58,950 nt of DNA from an uncultured Collinsella sp. (GTDB lineage: Bacteria; Actinomycetota; Coriobacteriia; Coriobacteriales; Coriobacteriaceae). Positions 1 to 8,210 of the stretch are shown in pieces. The notes under the pieces were generated by a model, which did not search any database, was not told the DNA's origin, and saw only the letters and a list, made by a program, of their open reading frames with translations. The stretch covers positions 1 to 58,950 of the forward strand of contig CATZRJ010000006.1 in the NCBI GenBank assembly GCA_958423535.1. The letters are read 5' to 3'. The translations under genes were made by a program, and so were the position numbers. The stretch's first letter is position 1; the number at the start of each line of letters is the position of its first letter.

Positions 1-53
1 ATGCTCCTTACGCAAGCTGGAAGCACAAGTTCGTGCGCATGTTTGTGCATTAG
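1..53 (+). CDS. C-terminal tail of an upstream gene (partial)
   Basis: One forward frame is open from the window edge and ends at TAG 51-53, giving a basic tail ending KFVRMFVH. A hairpin follows 26 bases later, as expected after a gene end. Too little is visible to name a product, and the other two forward frames cannot be fully excluded. Confidence 0.35.
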   Translation, partial: APYASWKHKFVRMFVH

Positions 54-78
54 AATCAGATGACATAGGGCAAACAAA

Positions 79-110
79 ATGGCCGTCTTCGCGCAAGCGA
101 AGGCGGCCAC
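79..110 (+). terminator. hairpin after the partial gene
   Basis: Arms 81-92 and 97-108 pair over 12 bp with one G-T wobble and a 4-base loop. A short A run precedes it and TTCTC follows, so the terminator is modest on the plus strand. From 111 to about 300 I see no convincing gene; that stretch is probably leader and promoter sequence for the HIRAN gene. Confidence 0.5.
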
Positions 111-317
111 TTCTCACGATGAAAACGTGTATCGGAGTTGGCAAGACCCGCTGCCACGGGTGCCATCCGTACCCCTATCTTATCTGCAAGCGCTCTGTCT
201 CGCAAGCGTTGCGGCAACTGGGTGAAAGGCGCGAGCGGGTGAATTCGTGTCCGCACGGGCCCGTAAACTTCTCAGTGAGGTTAAGCGTTGGTTTATCCGG
301 CCGTTAGAGGAGTTGCC

Positions 318-644
318 ATGTACGAGCCTTCACGTGTTCTTCTGTCATTTCATATCGCAGGATTTCAATATGCCGACGGCGCTTTGGTCCTAGGCGATCT
401 TAAAGTGGGCGATAAACTGACGCTGTGCGCCGAGCGCGATAATCCCCATGATCCCGAGGCGGTTGCGATTTACTGTGGCAACACCAAGCTTGGCTATGTT
501 CCGGGAAACGAGGTCGGCCCGCTGTCCTTGATGATGTATTACGGCCATGAGGACGTATTTGAGGTCCGTGTGCAGCAGGTTGCTCCCGAGCGCAGCCCGT
601 GGCATCAGGTGCGCGTTGGGCTCTATGTGGTGGATGCTCGTTAG
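318..644 (+). CDS. HIRAN domain protein
   Basis: 108 aa made up almost entirely of one HIRAN domain. Visible signature elements are HIAGFQYADG near the N-terminus, then GDKLTLCAERDNPHDPEAV and KLGYVPGNEV. HIRAN domains bind single-stranded or damaged DNA ends, as in HLTF, and in bacteria often occur as small stand-alone proteins. The start at 318 is chosen because GAGGAG lies 7 bases upstream; an in-frame ATG at 288 has no such site. A small acidic protein follows 18 bases later and is probably co-transcribed. The partner and exact role are unknown. Confidence 0.85.
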   Translation: MYEPSRVLLSFHIAGFQYADGALVLGDLKVGDKLTLCAERDNPHDPEAVAIYCGNTKLGYVPGNEVGPLSLMMYYGHEDVFEVRVQQVAPERSPWHQVRVGLYVVDAR

Positions 645-662
645 TCGGCAATGGAGGCGGCC

Positions 663-842
663 ATGTTTGACGACGATGACCTGTTCGATTTGACGGATGA
701 TCCGTTTGAGTGGGATCTGCTACTCGACGATGATGAGCTGGAACAGGACCGTAAGATGCGGCAGGACAAGAAAACTCAGGGTGACGCTTCGAAAAAGCAA
801 GACAAGTGCCGTCGCGGCCTGTTCGGCGGGCTCTTTGGCTAA
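663..842 (+). CDS. small acidic hypothetical protein
   Basis: 59 aa. The first half is extremely acidic (runs such as DDDDLFDLTDD and LLLDDDELEQD). The second half is basic and ends in a glycine-phenylalanine tail, RRGLFGGLFG. ATG 663 is preferred over ATG 651 because GGAGG at 653-657 sits at a normal distance. I do not recognise a family. The charge-polarised layout and the position directly behind a HIRAN protein suggest an interaction partner or a DNA-mimic-like tail, but this is speculation. Confidence 0.6.
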   Translation: MFDDDDLFDLTDDPFEWDLLLDDDELEQDRKMRQDKKTQGDASKKQDKCRRGLFGGLFG

Positions 843-908
843 CCGCCGCATCGCTGTGTCTGTATACTTAGCACGAGTTTGACGCGTTGCGAAATGAGGG
901 CATAGACG

Positions 909-1454
909 ATGATGTGGTTTACCGCCGACCTGCACCTGGGCGATACGAATATCTTGCACGATATGGATCGACCGTTTGGTTCGGTCGAGGAGATGAATCG
1001 CAAGGTCATCGATGCCATCAATGAGTGCGTTGCTGCGGACGACCGTCTCTATATTCTGGGTGACTTTACCTATCGCTTGCCCTTGGCGGAGGCGGTGCGC
1101 CTGCGCGAGCGTATCGAATGCAAGAATGTGACGCTCATCCGTGGCAACCATGACGGCGACTGGGAAGATCCGGACGCGCCGCATATATGGGAAGACGTGC
1201 GCGATTACTTGGAGATTACTCCCGGCTATGCCAAGGGCCATCGTCTGGTTATGAGCCACTACCCCATGCTCAGCTGGAATGGCAAGGCGCGTGGTGCCAT
1301 CATGCTGCATGGGCATATCCACAGCAGGGGAGACCGCACCAACGCACGCAACCGCGATCGCGAGCGCCCTATCTTTCGCTACGATGTCGGCCTCGACGCC
1401 AACGAGTACAAGCCCGTAAGCCGTGACCAGATTCTTAGCTTCTTTGGGCTATAG
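909..1454 (+). CDS. calcineurin-like metallophosphoesterase
   Basis: 181 aa, the usual size of the compact single-domain family. All metal-binding motifs are visible in order: DLHLGD (residues 7-12), LGDF, GNHD, SHYP and HGHIH. These coordinate two metals and cleave phosphoester bonds; the substrate cannot be read from the sequence. Starts at 909 and 912 are both possible (consecutive ATGs), with a weak GAGGG upstream. A strong 12-bp hairpin follows the stop, so the gene is probably monocistronic. Confidence 0.88.
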   Translation: MMWFTADLHLGDTNILHDMDRPFGSVEEMNRKVIDAINECVAADDRLYILGDFTYRLPLAEAVRLRERIECKNVTLIRGNHDGDWEDPDAPHIWEDVRDYLEITPGYAKGHRLVMSHYPMLSWNGKARGAIMLHGHIHSRGDRTNARNRDRERPIFRYDVGLDANEYKPVSRDQILSFFGL

Positions 1455-1462
1455 GGTGCCAG

Positions 1463-1502
1463 AACCACCACAAAGGGGACAGTGAACTTTTGTGGTGGTT
1501 TT
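1463..1502 (+). repeat. perfect palindrome with GGGGACAG loop, likely terminator
   Basis: Arms 1463-1474 and 1489-1500 are perfect 12-bp inverted repeats (ACCACCACAAA / TTTGTGGTGGT type). The 14-base loop begins GGGGACAG, and four T's end the element. It probably terminates the phosphoesterase transcript. A related, imperfect copy lies at 2296-2330 after the next gene, so this is probably a dispersed palindromic repeat. Confidence 0.7.
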
Positions 1503-1521
1503 CACATAGATTGGAGTCGTT

Positions 1522-2286
1522 ATGAAGCAATTGCTTATTCGTGCCGATGATATCGGGTATTCGTATGCCGTTGACTTAGGGATTGCTCGCAGCGTCAACG
1601 AGGGCTTGGTGCGCTCGGCGGGCCTTATGCCAAATATGCCCGAGGCCGAGCGTGGGTGGTCGCTCGTGGCGGATGCCGATATTGCGGTGGGCCAGCATAC
1701 CAACGTGTGCCTGGGTAAGCCGTGCGCCGACCCGGCGCTCATCCCGAGCATGCTCAACGAGAGCGGTGAGTTCCATAGCAGCCGTACCTTTCGCGAGCAT
1801 TTTAAGCGCGGCGAGGAGCTGATAGACTTCGACGAGGCCTGCATCGAGATCCGTGCGCAGCACGACCGCTTTGTCGAGATTGTGGGCCGCGAGCCCGATT
1901 ACTTCGAGGCTCATGCCGTAATGAGCAAAAACCTTAACCGAGCGATCTCGGCGGTTGCCCAGGAGCTGGGCCTTAAGGAGCAAAAGGCAAGCTTCGACCC
2001 CACGGCGGTGGTGCATTGCGGAGATACCGACCTGCGCATGGTGATGCGCTCGATGGAACCGGGCTACGAGCCTAAAGAAGCAATCATTCAGACGGTTCGC
2101 GAGATGTCCGACGGCGAGACGGTCGTCTTTGTGTGCCACCCGGGCTATCTTGATCGCTTTATCCTCGAGAGCAGCTCGCTTACGACTGATCGTACCAAGG
2201 AAGTCGATGCGCTGATCGATCCTGAGCTGCGCGCTTGGCTCGAATCTCAAACCGGTCTTCGCCTGATCGACTATCGCGACCTGTAA
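1522..2286 (+). CDS. ChbG/YdjC family carbohydrate deacetylase
   Basis: 254 aa. The N-terminus IRADDIGYS carries the paired aspartates of the YdjC/ChbG family, and GQHTNVCLG and HPGYLD supply the later metal and catalytic histidines. Characterised members remove acetyl groups from chito-oligosaccharides and related glycans using a divalent metal. The start has an upstream GGAG (ATTGGAGTCGTT). No sugar transporter or glycosidase lies next to it, so the glycan is unknown. Palindromic terminator-like repeats stand on both sides, so the gene looks like a single-gene unit. Confidence 0.85.
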   Translation: MKQLLIRADDIGYSYAVDLGIARSVNEGLVRSAGLMPNMPEAERGWSLVADADIAVGQHTNVCLGKPCADPALIPSMLNESGEFHSSRTFREHFKRGEELIDFDEACIEIRAQHDRFVEIVGREPDYFEAHAVMSKNLNRAISAVAQELGLKEQKASFDPTAVVHCGDTDLRMVMRSMEPGYEPKEAIIQTVREMSDGETVVFVCHPGYLDRFILESSSLTTDRTKEVDALIDPELRAWLESQTGLRLIDYRDL

Positions 2287-2295
2287 GGACTCAAG

Positions 2296-2330
2296 CCAAC
2301 ACAAGGGGAACGGGCACCTTTGTGGTGGTT
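2296..2330 (+). repeat. second copy of the GGGGA-loop palindrome
   Basis: Left arm at about 2296-2304 and right arm at about 2320-2328 pair with one mismatch. The loop begins GGGGAACGGG and the right arm, TTTGTGGTGGTT, is identical to the element at 1463-1502. Placement just after a stop codon is the same in both cases. Confidence 0.65.
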
Positions 2331-2332
2331 CT

Positions 2333-2367
2333 GGCGCCGTTGCCATTATGGCGGCGGCGCCTTTTTT
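2333..2367 (+). terminator. intrinsic terminator
   Basis: A GGCGCCG...CGGCGCC stem with inner wobble pairs is followed by six T's (2362-2367). It ends the deacetylase transcript just downstream of the repeat element. Confidence 0.8.
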
Positions 2368-2425
2368 GTCCGCGCGGCGCGGTAGAGTGTAGGCGGTTGA
2401 AATTTGCGTCCATCGAGGAGCTGCT

Positions 2426-4183
2426 ATGAATGAGATCAAGTGCCCGCATTGTGGCGAAGTCTTTAAGGTCGATGCATCTGGCTATGCGGATATCGTCAAG
2501 CAGGTGCGCGATGCCGAGTTTTCGCGCGACCTGGATGAGCGTGTGAAGGCAGTCCAGCGCGAGGGCGAGCAGGCGCTGGAGCTTGAGCGCTCACGTTCGA
2601 CGACTGCTTTGCAGGAGGCAGAGTCTCAGCGCAACGCTCAGCTCGTTGAGCAGAAGAACGCTGCGGCCCAGCAGCTGGCACAAGAGGTCGCCAAGCGCGA
2701 TGCCGAGCTTGCCGAGTTGCGCGCCAAGCTCGAGGGCGCTGCCGCAGAGCGCGAGAGCGCAAGTCAGCGTGCGGCGGTTGAGGCCCGTGCCGATGCTCAG
2801 AAGGAGAATGCTGAGCTTCAGCGCGAGATCGACAATTTGCGTGCGCAGCTGGGACGCAAAGATGACGAAGCCAAGCTTGCCGAGTCGGCGGCGCGCAACG
2901 CTGCTCAAAACGATTTAGCTGCACGTGATGCTCAGATTGCCGAGCTGCAGGCCAGGCTTGCCGCGGCTGACAAGGCCCAGGAGATGGCACTTGCCGCTGC
3001 CGCGGCAGAGTCGCAGCGTGAGCTCGATGCCGCTCGCAGCGAGGCCGAGCGCGTGCTTGCTGACTACCGCGCGACGGTACAGGAGAAGTTTTCCGCCGCA
3101 AAGGCACAATCTGAGCAAGAGGCCGAGGGTCTGCGTGCCCAGCTGCGCGAGCAGGAGCTGATGGCAAAAATGAACCTGTCGGAGGCAGTCGCCGCGGCGG
3201 AGCGAGAGCGCGATGAAGCACGTGCCAAGCTGACGAGCGAGCTGGCAGTGCGCGATTCTCGCGAGGAGCAGGCCAAGGCGGCACACGAGCTCGAACTTGC
3301 GCAGGCCAAGCGCGCGAGCGATGACCTGATTCGCTACAAGGATGAAGAGATTGAGCGCCTTAAGGACATGAAGGTCCGCCTGTCCACCAAGATGGTGGGC
3401 GAGTCGCTCGAGCAGCACTGCGAGACCGAGTTCAACCGTCTGCGCATGACGGCGTTTCCTAACGCGTACTTCGAGAAGGATAACGATGCGTCCGAGGGCA
3501 CCAAGGGCGACTTTATCTTCCGCGAGTGCGACGCGAGCGGCAACGAGGTCATTTCGATTATGTTCGAGATGAAAAACGAGAACGACGAGACCGCGACCAA
3601 GCATAAAAACGAGGACTTCTTTAAGAAACTCGATCACGATCGTTGCCAGAAAGGCTGTGAGTACGCGGTGCTCTGCACGCTGCTCGAGCCCGAGAGCGAG
3701 CTCTATAACGCCGGCATCGTGGACGTGAGCTATCGCTACGAGAAGATGTACGTGATCCGTCCGCAGTTTTTCATTCCCATGATCACGCTGCTGCGCAACG
3801 CCGCCATGGGTTCGCTGCGCTATAAGCAGGAGCTAGCTGAGTACAAACAGCAGAATATCGACGTCACGAACTTCGAAGCCAAGATGGAGAAGTTCAAGAA
3901 CGATTTCGGTCGCAACTACGAGATTGCGAGCCGCAAGTTCCAAACGGCGATCGATGAAATCGACAAGACGATTAGCCATCTGCAAAAAACCAAGGAAGCG
4001 TTGCTGTCCTCCGAGAACAATCTGCGCCTGGCCAACAAGAAAGCCGACGATCTTACCATTCGTAAGCTCACGTGGGGCAACAAGACCATGAAGGCGGCCT
4101 TTGACGAGGCACGCGGGGCTGCGCCAGAGACAAACGATGAGCCCGCCGAGGCGGATTCGTATGAGGTTGAGGATGCCGAGTAA
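2426..4183 (+). CDS. DUF2130 coiled-coil protein with nuclease-like core
   Basis: 585 aa. It opens with a CPHCGEVF zinc-knuckle-like motif, then has a very long Glu/Ala/Arg-rich coiled coil (about residues 30-320). The conserved DUF2130 domain follows at about 325-500, then a second helical region and an acidic tail. Within DUF2130 the segments KGDFIFRE and IMFEMKNE give a D-x(n)-E-x-K pattern, which resembles PD-(D/E)XK nucleases; that reading is my inference. The function of the family is not established. GAGGAG precedes the ATG. The gene stands alone and converges on the helicase gene across a strong bidirectional hairpin. Confidence 0.85.
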   Translation: MNEIKCPHCGEVFKVDASGYADIVKQVRDAEFSRDLDERVKAVQREGEQALELERSRSTTALQEAESQRNAQLVEQKNAAAQQLAQEVAKRDAELAELRAKLEGAAAERESASQRAAVEARADAQKENAELQREIDNLRAQLGRKDDEAKLAESAARNAAQNDLAARDAQIAELQARLAAADKAQEMALAAAAAESQRELDAARSEAERVLADYRATVQEKFSAAKAQSEQEAEGLRAQLREQELMAKMNLSEAVAAAERERDEARAKLTSELAVRDSREEQAKAAHELELAQAKRASDDLIRYKDEEIERLKDMKVRLSTKMVGESLEQHCETEFNRLRMTAFPNAYFEKDNDASEGTKGDFIFRECDASGNEVISIMFEMKNENDETATKHKNEDFFKKLDHDRCQKGCEYAVLCTLLEPESELYNAGIVDVSYRYEKMYVIRPQFFIPMITLLRNAAMGSLRYKQELAEYKQQNIDVTNFEAKMEKFKNDFGRNYEIASRKFQTAIDEIDKTISHLQKTKEALLSSENNLRLANKKADDLTIRKLTWGNKTMKAAFDEARGAAPETNDEPAEADSYEVEDAE

Positions 4184-4202
4184 GGCATAGCGTATAGTGC
4201 AA

Positions 4203-4240
4203 AAGCGGGGCCGCTGGCGATATCGCCAACGGCCCCGCTT
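4203..4240. terminator. bidirectional terminator between convergent genes
   Basis: Arms 4203-4213 and 4230-4240 form an 11-bp GC stem bounded by A and T tracts. An inner TGGCGATATCGCCA palindrome extends it. It serves the DUF2130 gene on the plus strand and the helicase gene on the minus strand. Confidence 0.8.
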
Positions 4241-4262
4241 CGTTTCGTTCCAGTATGTTCGG

Positions 4263-6944
4263 CTAGTCCTCGAGCAGGTCCTCGATAAAGCCGACGCGGT
4301 AGTTTTTGAAGATGACCTCGCCGCCGTCTTGCGTGGCGTCCAGATCGACATCGCCCATGATGCCAAAGTCGTGGTCGCCATCCTCGTCGGCAAAGATCTG
4401 GTGCACGTGCCATACGTGCGCGTTTTTCTCGTCGGACTCATCAATGGAAAACATCGCGGCGCTGCGGGCATCTCCGTCGGTGAGGATTTCCTCGTGCTGC
4501 TCGTGGTAAGCGTCGAGTGCTTTTTGCCAGCGGATCTCGCTCATGCCCCAGTCGTCGTCGAGCTCGCCCAGGTCGCGAACGTGCTCGCGGGCGGCAAGGG
4601 TCACGCGGCGGAAGAGCGCGTTGCGCACCAACAGCGTGCAGCCGCGGCGGTCCGCCACGACCTCGTCGATGCTCTGCGGCGGCGCAGCATCGAGGGCTGC
4701 CGGGTTGTCGGCGTTCTCCCACTCGTCCACCAGGCTCGAGTCCACCGAGCGCACCACAAAGCCCAGCCACGAGATAATGTCGCGCAGACGCTCGTCGCGC
4801 TTCTCGATGGGCACGGTGCGGTCGAGCGAACGGTAGGCTTCTGCCAGGTAGCGCAGCAAAATGCCCTCGGAGCGGGCGATGCCGAGCTTTTGAATGTAAC
4901 CCTTAAAATCGCTCGCGCTTTCCAGCATATCGCGCAGGACGCTCTTGGGAGAGAGCTGGTAGTCGTTTGCCCAGGGCACTTCCTGGCAGTACTTGTCAAA
5001 GGCGGCGTCGAGCAAATCCTCGAGCGGCTTTTCATACGTGACGTCTTGGATGCGCTCCAAGCGCTCCTCATACTCGATGCCGTCGGCTTTCATCTCGGCC
5101 ATAGCGCGATCGCGTGCGGCGCGCTCCTGCGCGCGCAGCACCTGCTTGGGATCCTCGAGCGTTGCCTCGACCATCGAGATCAGATCCATGGTATAGGTCT
5201 CGCTCTCGGGATCGAGCAGCTCCAATGCGGCAAGTAAGAACGGCGAGAGCGGCTGATCGAGCGCAAAGTCCTCGGGCAGATCAACCGTCAGTGCATAGTC
5301 GATGTCTGGTGCGGCGTCAGTCGGGGCGTCGGGTGCGGGCGGCACCTCGGTGCGAACGACGACGCCGGAATCGATGAGCGTGGCGAAGATTTCGTCGGCG
5401 CGAACCTCGAGCTTGGCCTTTTCCTCGGGAGTCTGCAGACTCGTCTCGATGAGGTCGTGCACGCGGGCTCGGGCATCGCCGCCCTGCTCGACCACGCTAA
5501 TCACCATGGAGTGCGTGATGCGCAGGCGCGGCTTGAGCGTCTCGGGCTGCGTCTCGATCAGGCGCTCAAAGGTCTGCTTGTTCCAGGTGACAAAGCCCTC
5601 GGGGGCCTTCTTCTTTTTAATCTTGCGGAGTTTTTTGGGGTCGTCGCCCGCCTTGGCCATAAGCTTGGCATTCTCGATCTCGTGCTCGGGTGCCTCGGCG
5701 ATCACCATGCCCTCGGTATCGAAGCCCGAGCGACCGGCGCGACCAGCGATCTGATGAAACTCACGGGCGCGCAGGCGACGCATCTTGTAACCGTCGAACT
5801 TGGTGAGCGCGGTGAGCACCACGGTGTGGATGGGTACGTTGATGCCGACGCCGAGCGTATCGGTACCGCAGATGACGGGCAGCAGGCCCTGCTGCGCCAA
5901 GCGCTCGACCAACAGGCGATAGCGCGGCAACATGCCAGCATGGTGCACGCCGACGCCGCAGCCGAGCAAGCGCTTGAGGATCTTGCCAAAGGCCGTCGAG
6001 AAGCTCGTGCCCTTGGCCGCCTCCTTAATGGCCTCTCGCTGCTCTTTGCTGGCAATGCCAAAGTTGGCGAGGGATTGCGCCGTCGCAAGTGCGGCGTCCT
6101 GACTAAAGTGCACGATGTAGAGCGGGGCCTCGCCGCGGCGCATGGCGAGCTCGACCGTGCCCTCGAGGGAGGTCGTCACATAGTCGTAGCTCAGCGGCAC
6201 GGGGCGCGGGGCATCGACGACCAAGTCGCAGGTAGCGCCGGTGTGTTCCTCGAGTGAGGCGGCGATGGCAGTGACATCGCCGAGCGTGGCGCTCATGAGC
6301 ATGAATTGCGTGTGAGGCAGGGTGAGCAGCGGTACCTGCCAGGCCCAGCCGCGATCGGGGTCGGCAAAGTAGTGGAACTCGTCCATGGCGACGCAGCCAA
6401 CATCGGCATCTTCGCCCTCGCGCAGCGCGTCGTTGGCAAGAATCTCTGCCGTGCAGCAGATGACGGGTGCCTTGGTGTTGATATGCGTGTCGCCGGTGAT
6501 CATACCGACGTTATCGCGGCCGAGCACCTGTACCAGATCGAAGAACTTTTCGCTGACCAAGGCTTTGATAGGGGCTGTGTAATAGCAACGTTTGCCCTGC
6601 GCCATGCCCATAAAGAGCATGCCCAGCGCGACGAGCGATTTACCCGATCCGGTCGGTGTGCCCAAAATGACGTGATCGCCGGCAGCCAGGTCCATGAGGG
6701 CCTCTTCTTGGTGATCCCACAGTTCAATGCCACGGTCGCTCGTCCATTCAAAGAAGCGTTCGAAGGCCTGATCGGGCGTGAGCCACGGTTCGGGTTCGCT
6801 GCCGTCCTCGGGCCCCCACCAGGTGGGGGAGAGCGCGCCGAGCGAGCCGAACTCAGCTTCGGTTCCCGTGCCGCCCGAGAATGAGCTGGCGGCCCCGGCG
6901 CCGGAGACGGTGCTGGCGGCGGTATCTGTCTTGGTCTGTGCCAT
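4263..6944 (-). CDS. Ski2-like DEAD/DEAH helicase with DUF3516
   Basis: 893 aa. The N-terminal 50 residues are low-complexity. The SF2 core has Walker A GTPTGSGKS (about 95-103), a DEFH box in MDEFHYF, motif III MSATLGD, and motif VI QIAGRAGRSG. The C-terminal half matches the DUF3516 extension seen in actinobacterial Ski2/Mtr4-like helicases. The family is presumed to remodel RNA, but this is inferred from the eukaryotic relatives. Start 6944 (MAQTKTD) is chosen over an upstream in-frame ATG at 7115, because the extra N-terminus would run into a large inverted repeat and is not protein-like. Confidence 0.85.
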   Translation of the reverse strand: MAQTKTDTAASTVSGAGAASSFSGGTGTEAEFGSLGALSPTWWGPEDGSEPEPWLTPDQAFERFFEWTSDRGIELWDHQEEALMDLAAGDHVILGTPTGSGKSLVALGMLFMGMAQGKRCYYTAPIKALVSEKFFDLVQVLGRDNVGMITGDTHINTKAPVICCTAEILANDALREGEDADVGCVAMDEFHYFADPDRGWAWQVPLLTLPHTQFMLMSATLGDVTAIAASLEEHTGATCDLVVDAPRPVPLSYDYVTTSLEGTVELAMRRGEAPLYIVHFSQDAALATAQSLANFGIASKEQREAIKEAAKGTSFSTAFGKILKRLLGCGVGVHHAGMLPRYRLLVERLAQQGLLPVICGTDTLGVGINVPIHTVVLTALTKFDGYKMRRLRAREFHQIAGRAGRSGFDTEGMVIAEAPEHEIENAKLMAKAGDDPKKLRKIKKKKAPEGFVTWNKQTFERLIETQPETLKPRLRITHSMVISVVEQGGDARARVHDLIETSLQTPEEKAKLEVRADEIFATLIDSGVVVRTEVPPAPDAPTDAAPDIDYALTVDLPEDFALDQPLSPFLLAALELLDPESETYTMDLISMVEATLEDPKQVLRAQERAARDRAMAEMKADGIEYEERLERIQDVTYEKPLEDLLDAAFDKYCQEVPWANDYQLSPKSVLRDMLESASDFKGYIQKLGIARSEGILLRYLAEAYRSLDRTVPIEKRDERLRDIISWLGFVVRSVDSSLVDEWENADNPAALDAAPPQSIDEVVADRRGCTLLVRNALFRRVTLAAREHVRDLGELDDDWGMSEIRWQKALDAYHEQHEEILTDGDARSAAMFSIDESDEKNAHVWHVHQIFADEDGDHDFGIMGDVDLDATQDGGEVIFKNYRVGFIEDLLED

Positions 6945-7065
6945 GTGTTTGCTTTCTCTCGCGATTGTCCGCCAACTATTATGGCGTAGCGTCGCATCGA
7001 TGCGTTCGCAGGCAAGAAAATGCAGGAAATGGGCGTTCTGCCCAGCCGTTTGGTGCAGTTGCCAG

Positions 7066-7188
7066 CTAAGTGAGTAGACTTTTTGCAATATCGCGAGCAC
7101 ATGGCTTTTGCGCAAGGGCTCTACCTGCGGTTTTAGTATTGGTTATGCGGGTTGTGCTTGGCTATCGCAAAAAAGTCTACTCACTTAG
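7066..7188. repeat. 123-bp MITE-like inverted repeat
   Basis: Left arm 7066-7086 and right arm 7167-7188 are inverted copies of CTAAGTGAGTAGACTTTTT(T)GC, differing by one T. Pairing continues imperfectly inward to about 37 bp per side (GCAATATCGCGAGCACA against GCGATAGCCAAGCACA). About 50 bases remain unpaired in the centre. No open frame of note and no clear target duplication are visible. It lies between the helicase start and the trmB stop, where a plain terminator would need far less sequence. It could also act as a terminator for trmB. Confidence 0.7.
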
Positions 7189-7211
7189 ATTTGAGGGACG
7201 TTTGCTGGCGC

Positions 7212-8093
7212 CTATTTGCGCTTGTTTGCCGAAGCTGCGACCATCAGAGGCCCCTGGGACTCCTGCGGTAAGCGCTTCTTGCCCTTGCGGGCGCGGTTTT
7301 TAAAGTTCTCGACGGCCTCTTCCATGCCGAGGGGCACGTAGGTGAGCTCATCGAGGTTTTCGGGCAGGTAGCAGGCAAGGCTTTGCTCCTGCACGCGGCC
7401 CGCTTGGAGCTGTTCATCGCTGGGCAGCGTGTCGGGAGTGGCGCAAATGCCATAGACGGCGGCACCCATCTCGCGCGTGCGGCGCTCGTATTCGGTCTCG
7501 GGATGCTCGGGATGGTCGCGGCGAACGTCGTCGCTTACCCAAAGTGTGTCGTAGCCTGCCGCGGCAAACTGCCCCAGGGCGTAGTCGCGCAGTGGCTTGC
7601 TGTCGGTTCGCAGCGTGACGGTTGCGCCGGCTGCAAGGAGCGGGCGGTAGAGCATCAAATGGTCGACATGGACGAGTCGCTTTTTGGCGTACTTGGCCTT
7701 GGGCTGCGGCGTGGGAAAGTTGATGGTTATGGCTTCGAGCTCGCCTGCGGCAAACAACTGCGGCAACGATGCGGCGCCTCGGGGCAGGACGAGTGCGTTG
7801 GTCAGTTCCTGCTCGCAGAATTTCTGCGCGGCATAGGCGATGCAGATGGGCTCTTGGTCCATGCCGATAAAGAGCGTGTTTGGCTCGTGGACCGCGCGCT
7901 CTACAAGGTACGTTCCCTTGCCACAGCCAAGATCCAGGTGAAGGCGTTCGAAGGGCTTGCTGCCTGCGGGCGCACACGCTTCGCGCCAATCTCCGGCATA
8001 GGCCTCGGGGTTCGTCTCAATCGCATCGGCGTAGCGCTCCAGGCGCTCCTCGAGCACAAAGTTCTTAGGCGTGCGAACGTGGACGGCTCCCAT
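7212..8093 (-). CDS. trmB: tRNA (guanine-46-N7)-methyltransferase TrmB
   Basis: 293 aa. A SAM-binding LDLGCGKGTYLVERA motif lies near residue 50, followed by the family motif INFPTPQPKAKYAKKRL (usually INFPDPWPK...RR) and the C-terminal ETEYERR (TxYExK type). The enzyme methylates N7 of G46 in the tRNA variable loop. It is somewhat longer and more divergent than proteobacterial TrmB, with an extra C-terminal tail of about 70 residues. AAGGAG stands before the ATG. The Trm9-like methyltransferase lies upstream on the same strand, 117 bp away, so the two may share transcripts. Confidence 0.85.
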   Translation of the reverse strand: MGAVHVRTPKNFVLEERLERYADAIETNPEAYAGDWREACAPAGSKPFERLHLDLGCGKGTYLVERAVHEPNTLFIGMDQEPICIAYAAQKFCEQELTNALVLPRGAASLPQLFAAGELEAITINFPTPQPKAKYAKKRLVHVDHLMLYRPLLAAGATVTLRTDSKPLRDYALGQFAAAGYDTLWVSDDVRRDHPEHPETEYERRTREMGAAVYGICATPDTLPSDEQLQAGRVQEQSLACYLPENLDELTYVPLGMEEAVENFKNRARKGKKRLPQESQGPLMVAASANKRK

Positions 8094-8115
8094 GAGGCTC
8101 CTTGGTCATAAGTAT

Positions 8116-8173
8116 GGAACGCATAGCTGCGCGTTCCGTCAATGGGTTGAAAAGGGCGGGCATAGCTTGCCCG
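8116..8173. other. two intergenic hairpins
   Basis: GGAACGC / GCGTTCC (8116-8122 and 8131-8137) and CGGGCA / TGCCCG (8157-8162 and 8168-8173) form small stems in the 117-bp gap between the two minus-strand methyltransferase genes. Neither has a good T tract, so they may only attenuate or stabilise RNA. Confidence 0.4.
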
Positions 8174-8210
8174 AAAGATGCGGTGCGGTTCGACGACGAG
8201 TCGTCGGTGC

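Noticed and set aside
4197..5237. 346-aa plus-strand frame opposite the Ski2-like helicase
   Set aside because: Starts in the terminator hairpin and runs antisense to the helicase C-terminus.
7070..7303. 77-aa frame across the large inverted repeat
   Set aside because: It is made of repeat sequence and antisense trmB; no ribosome site or protein-like pattern.
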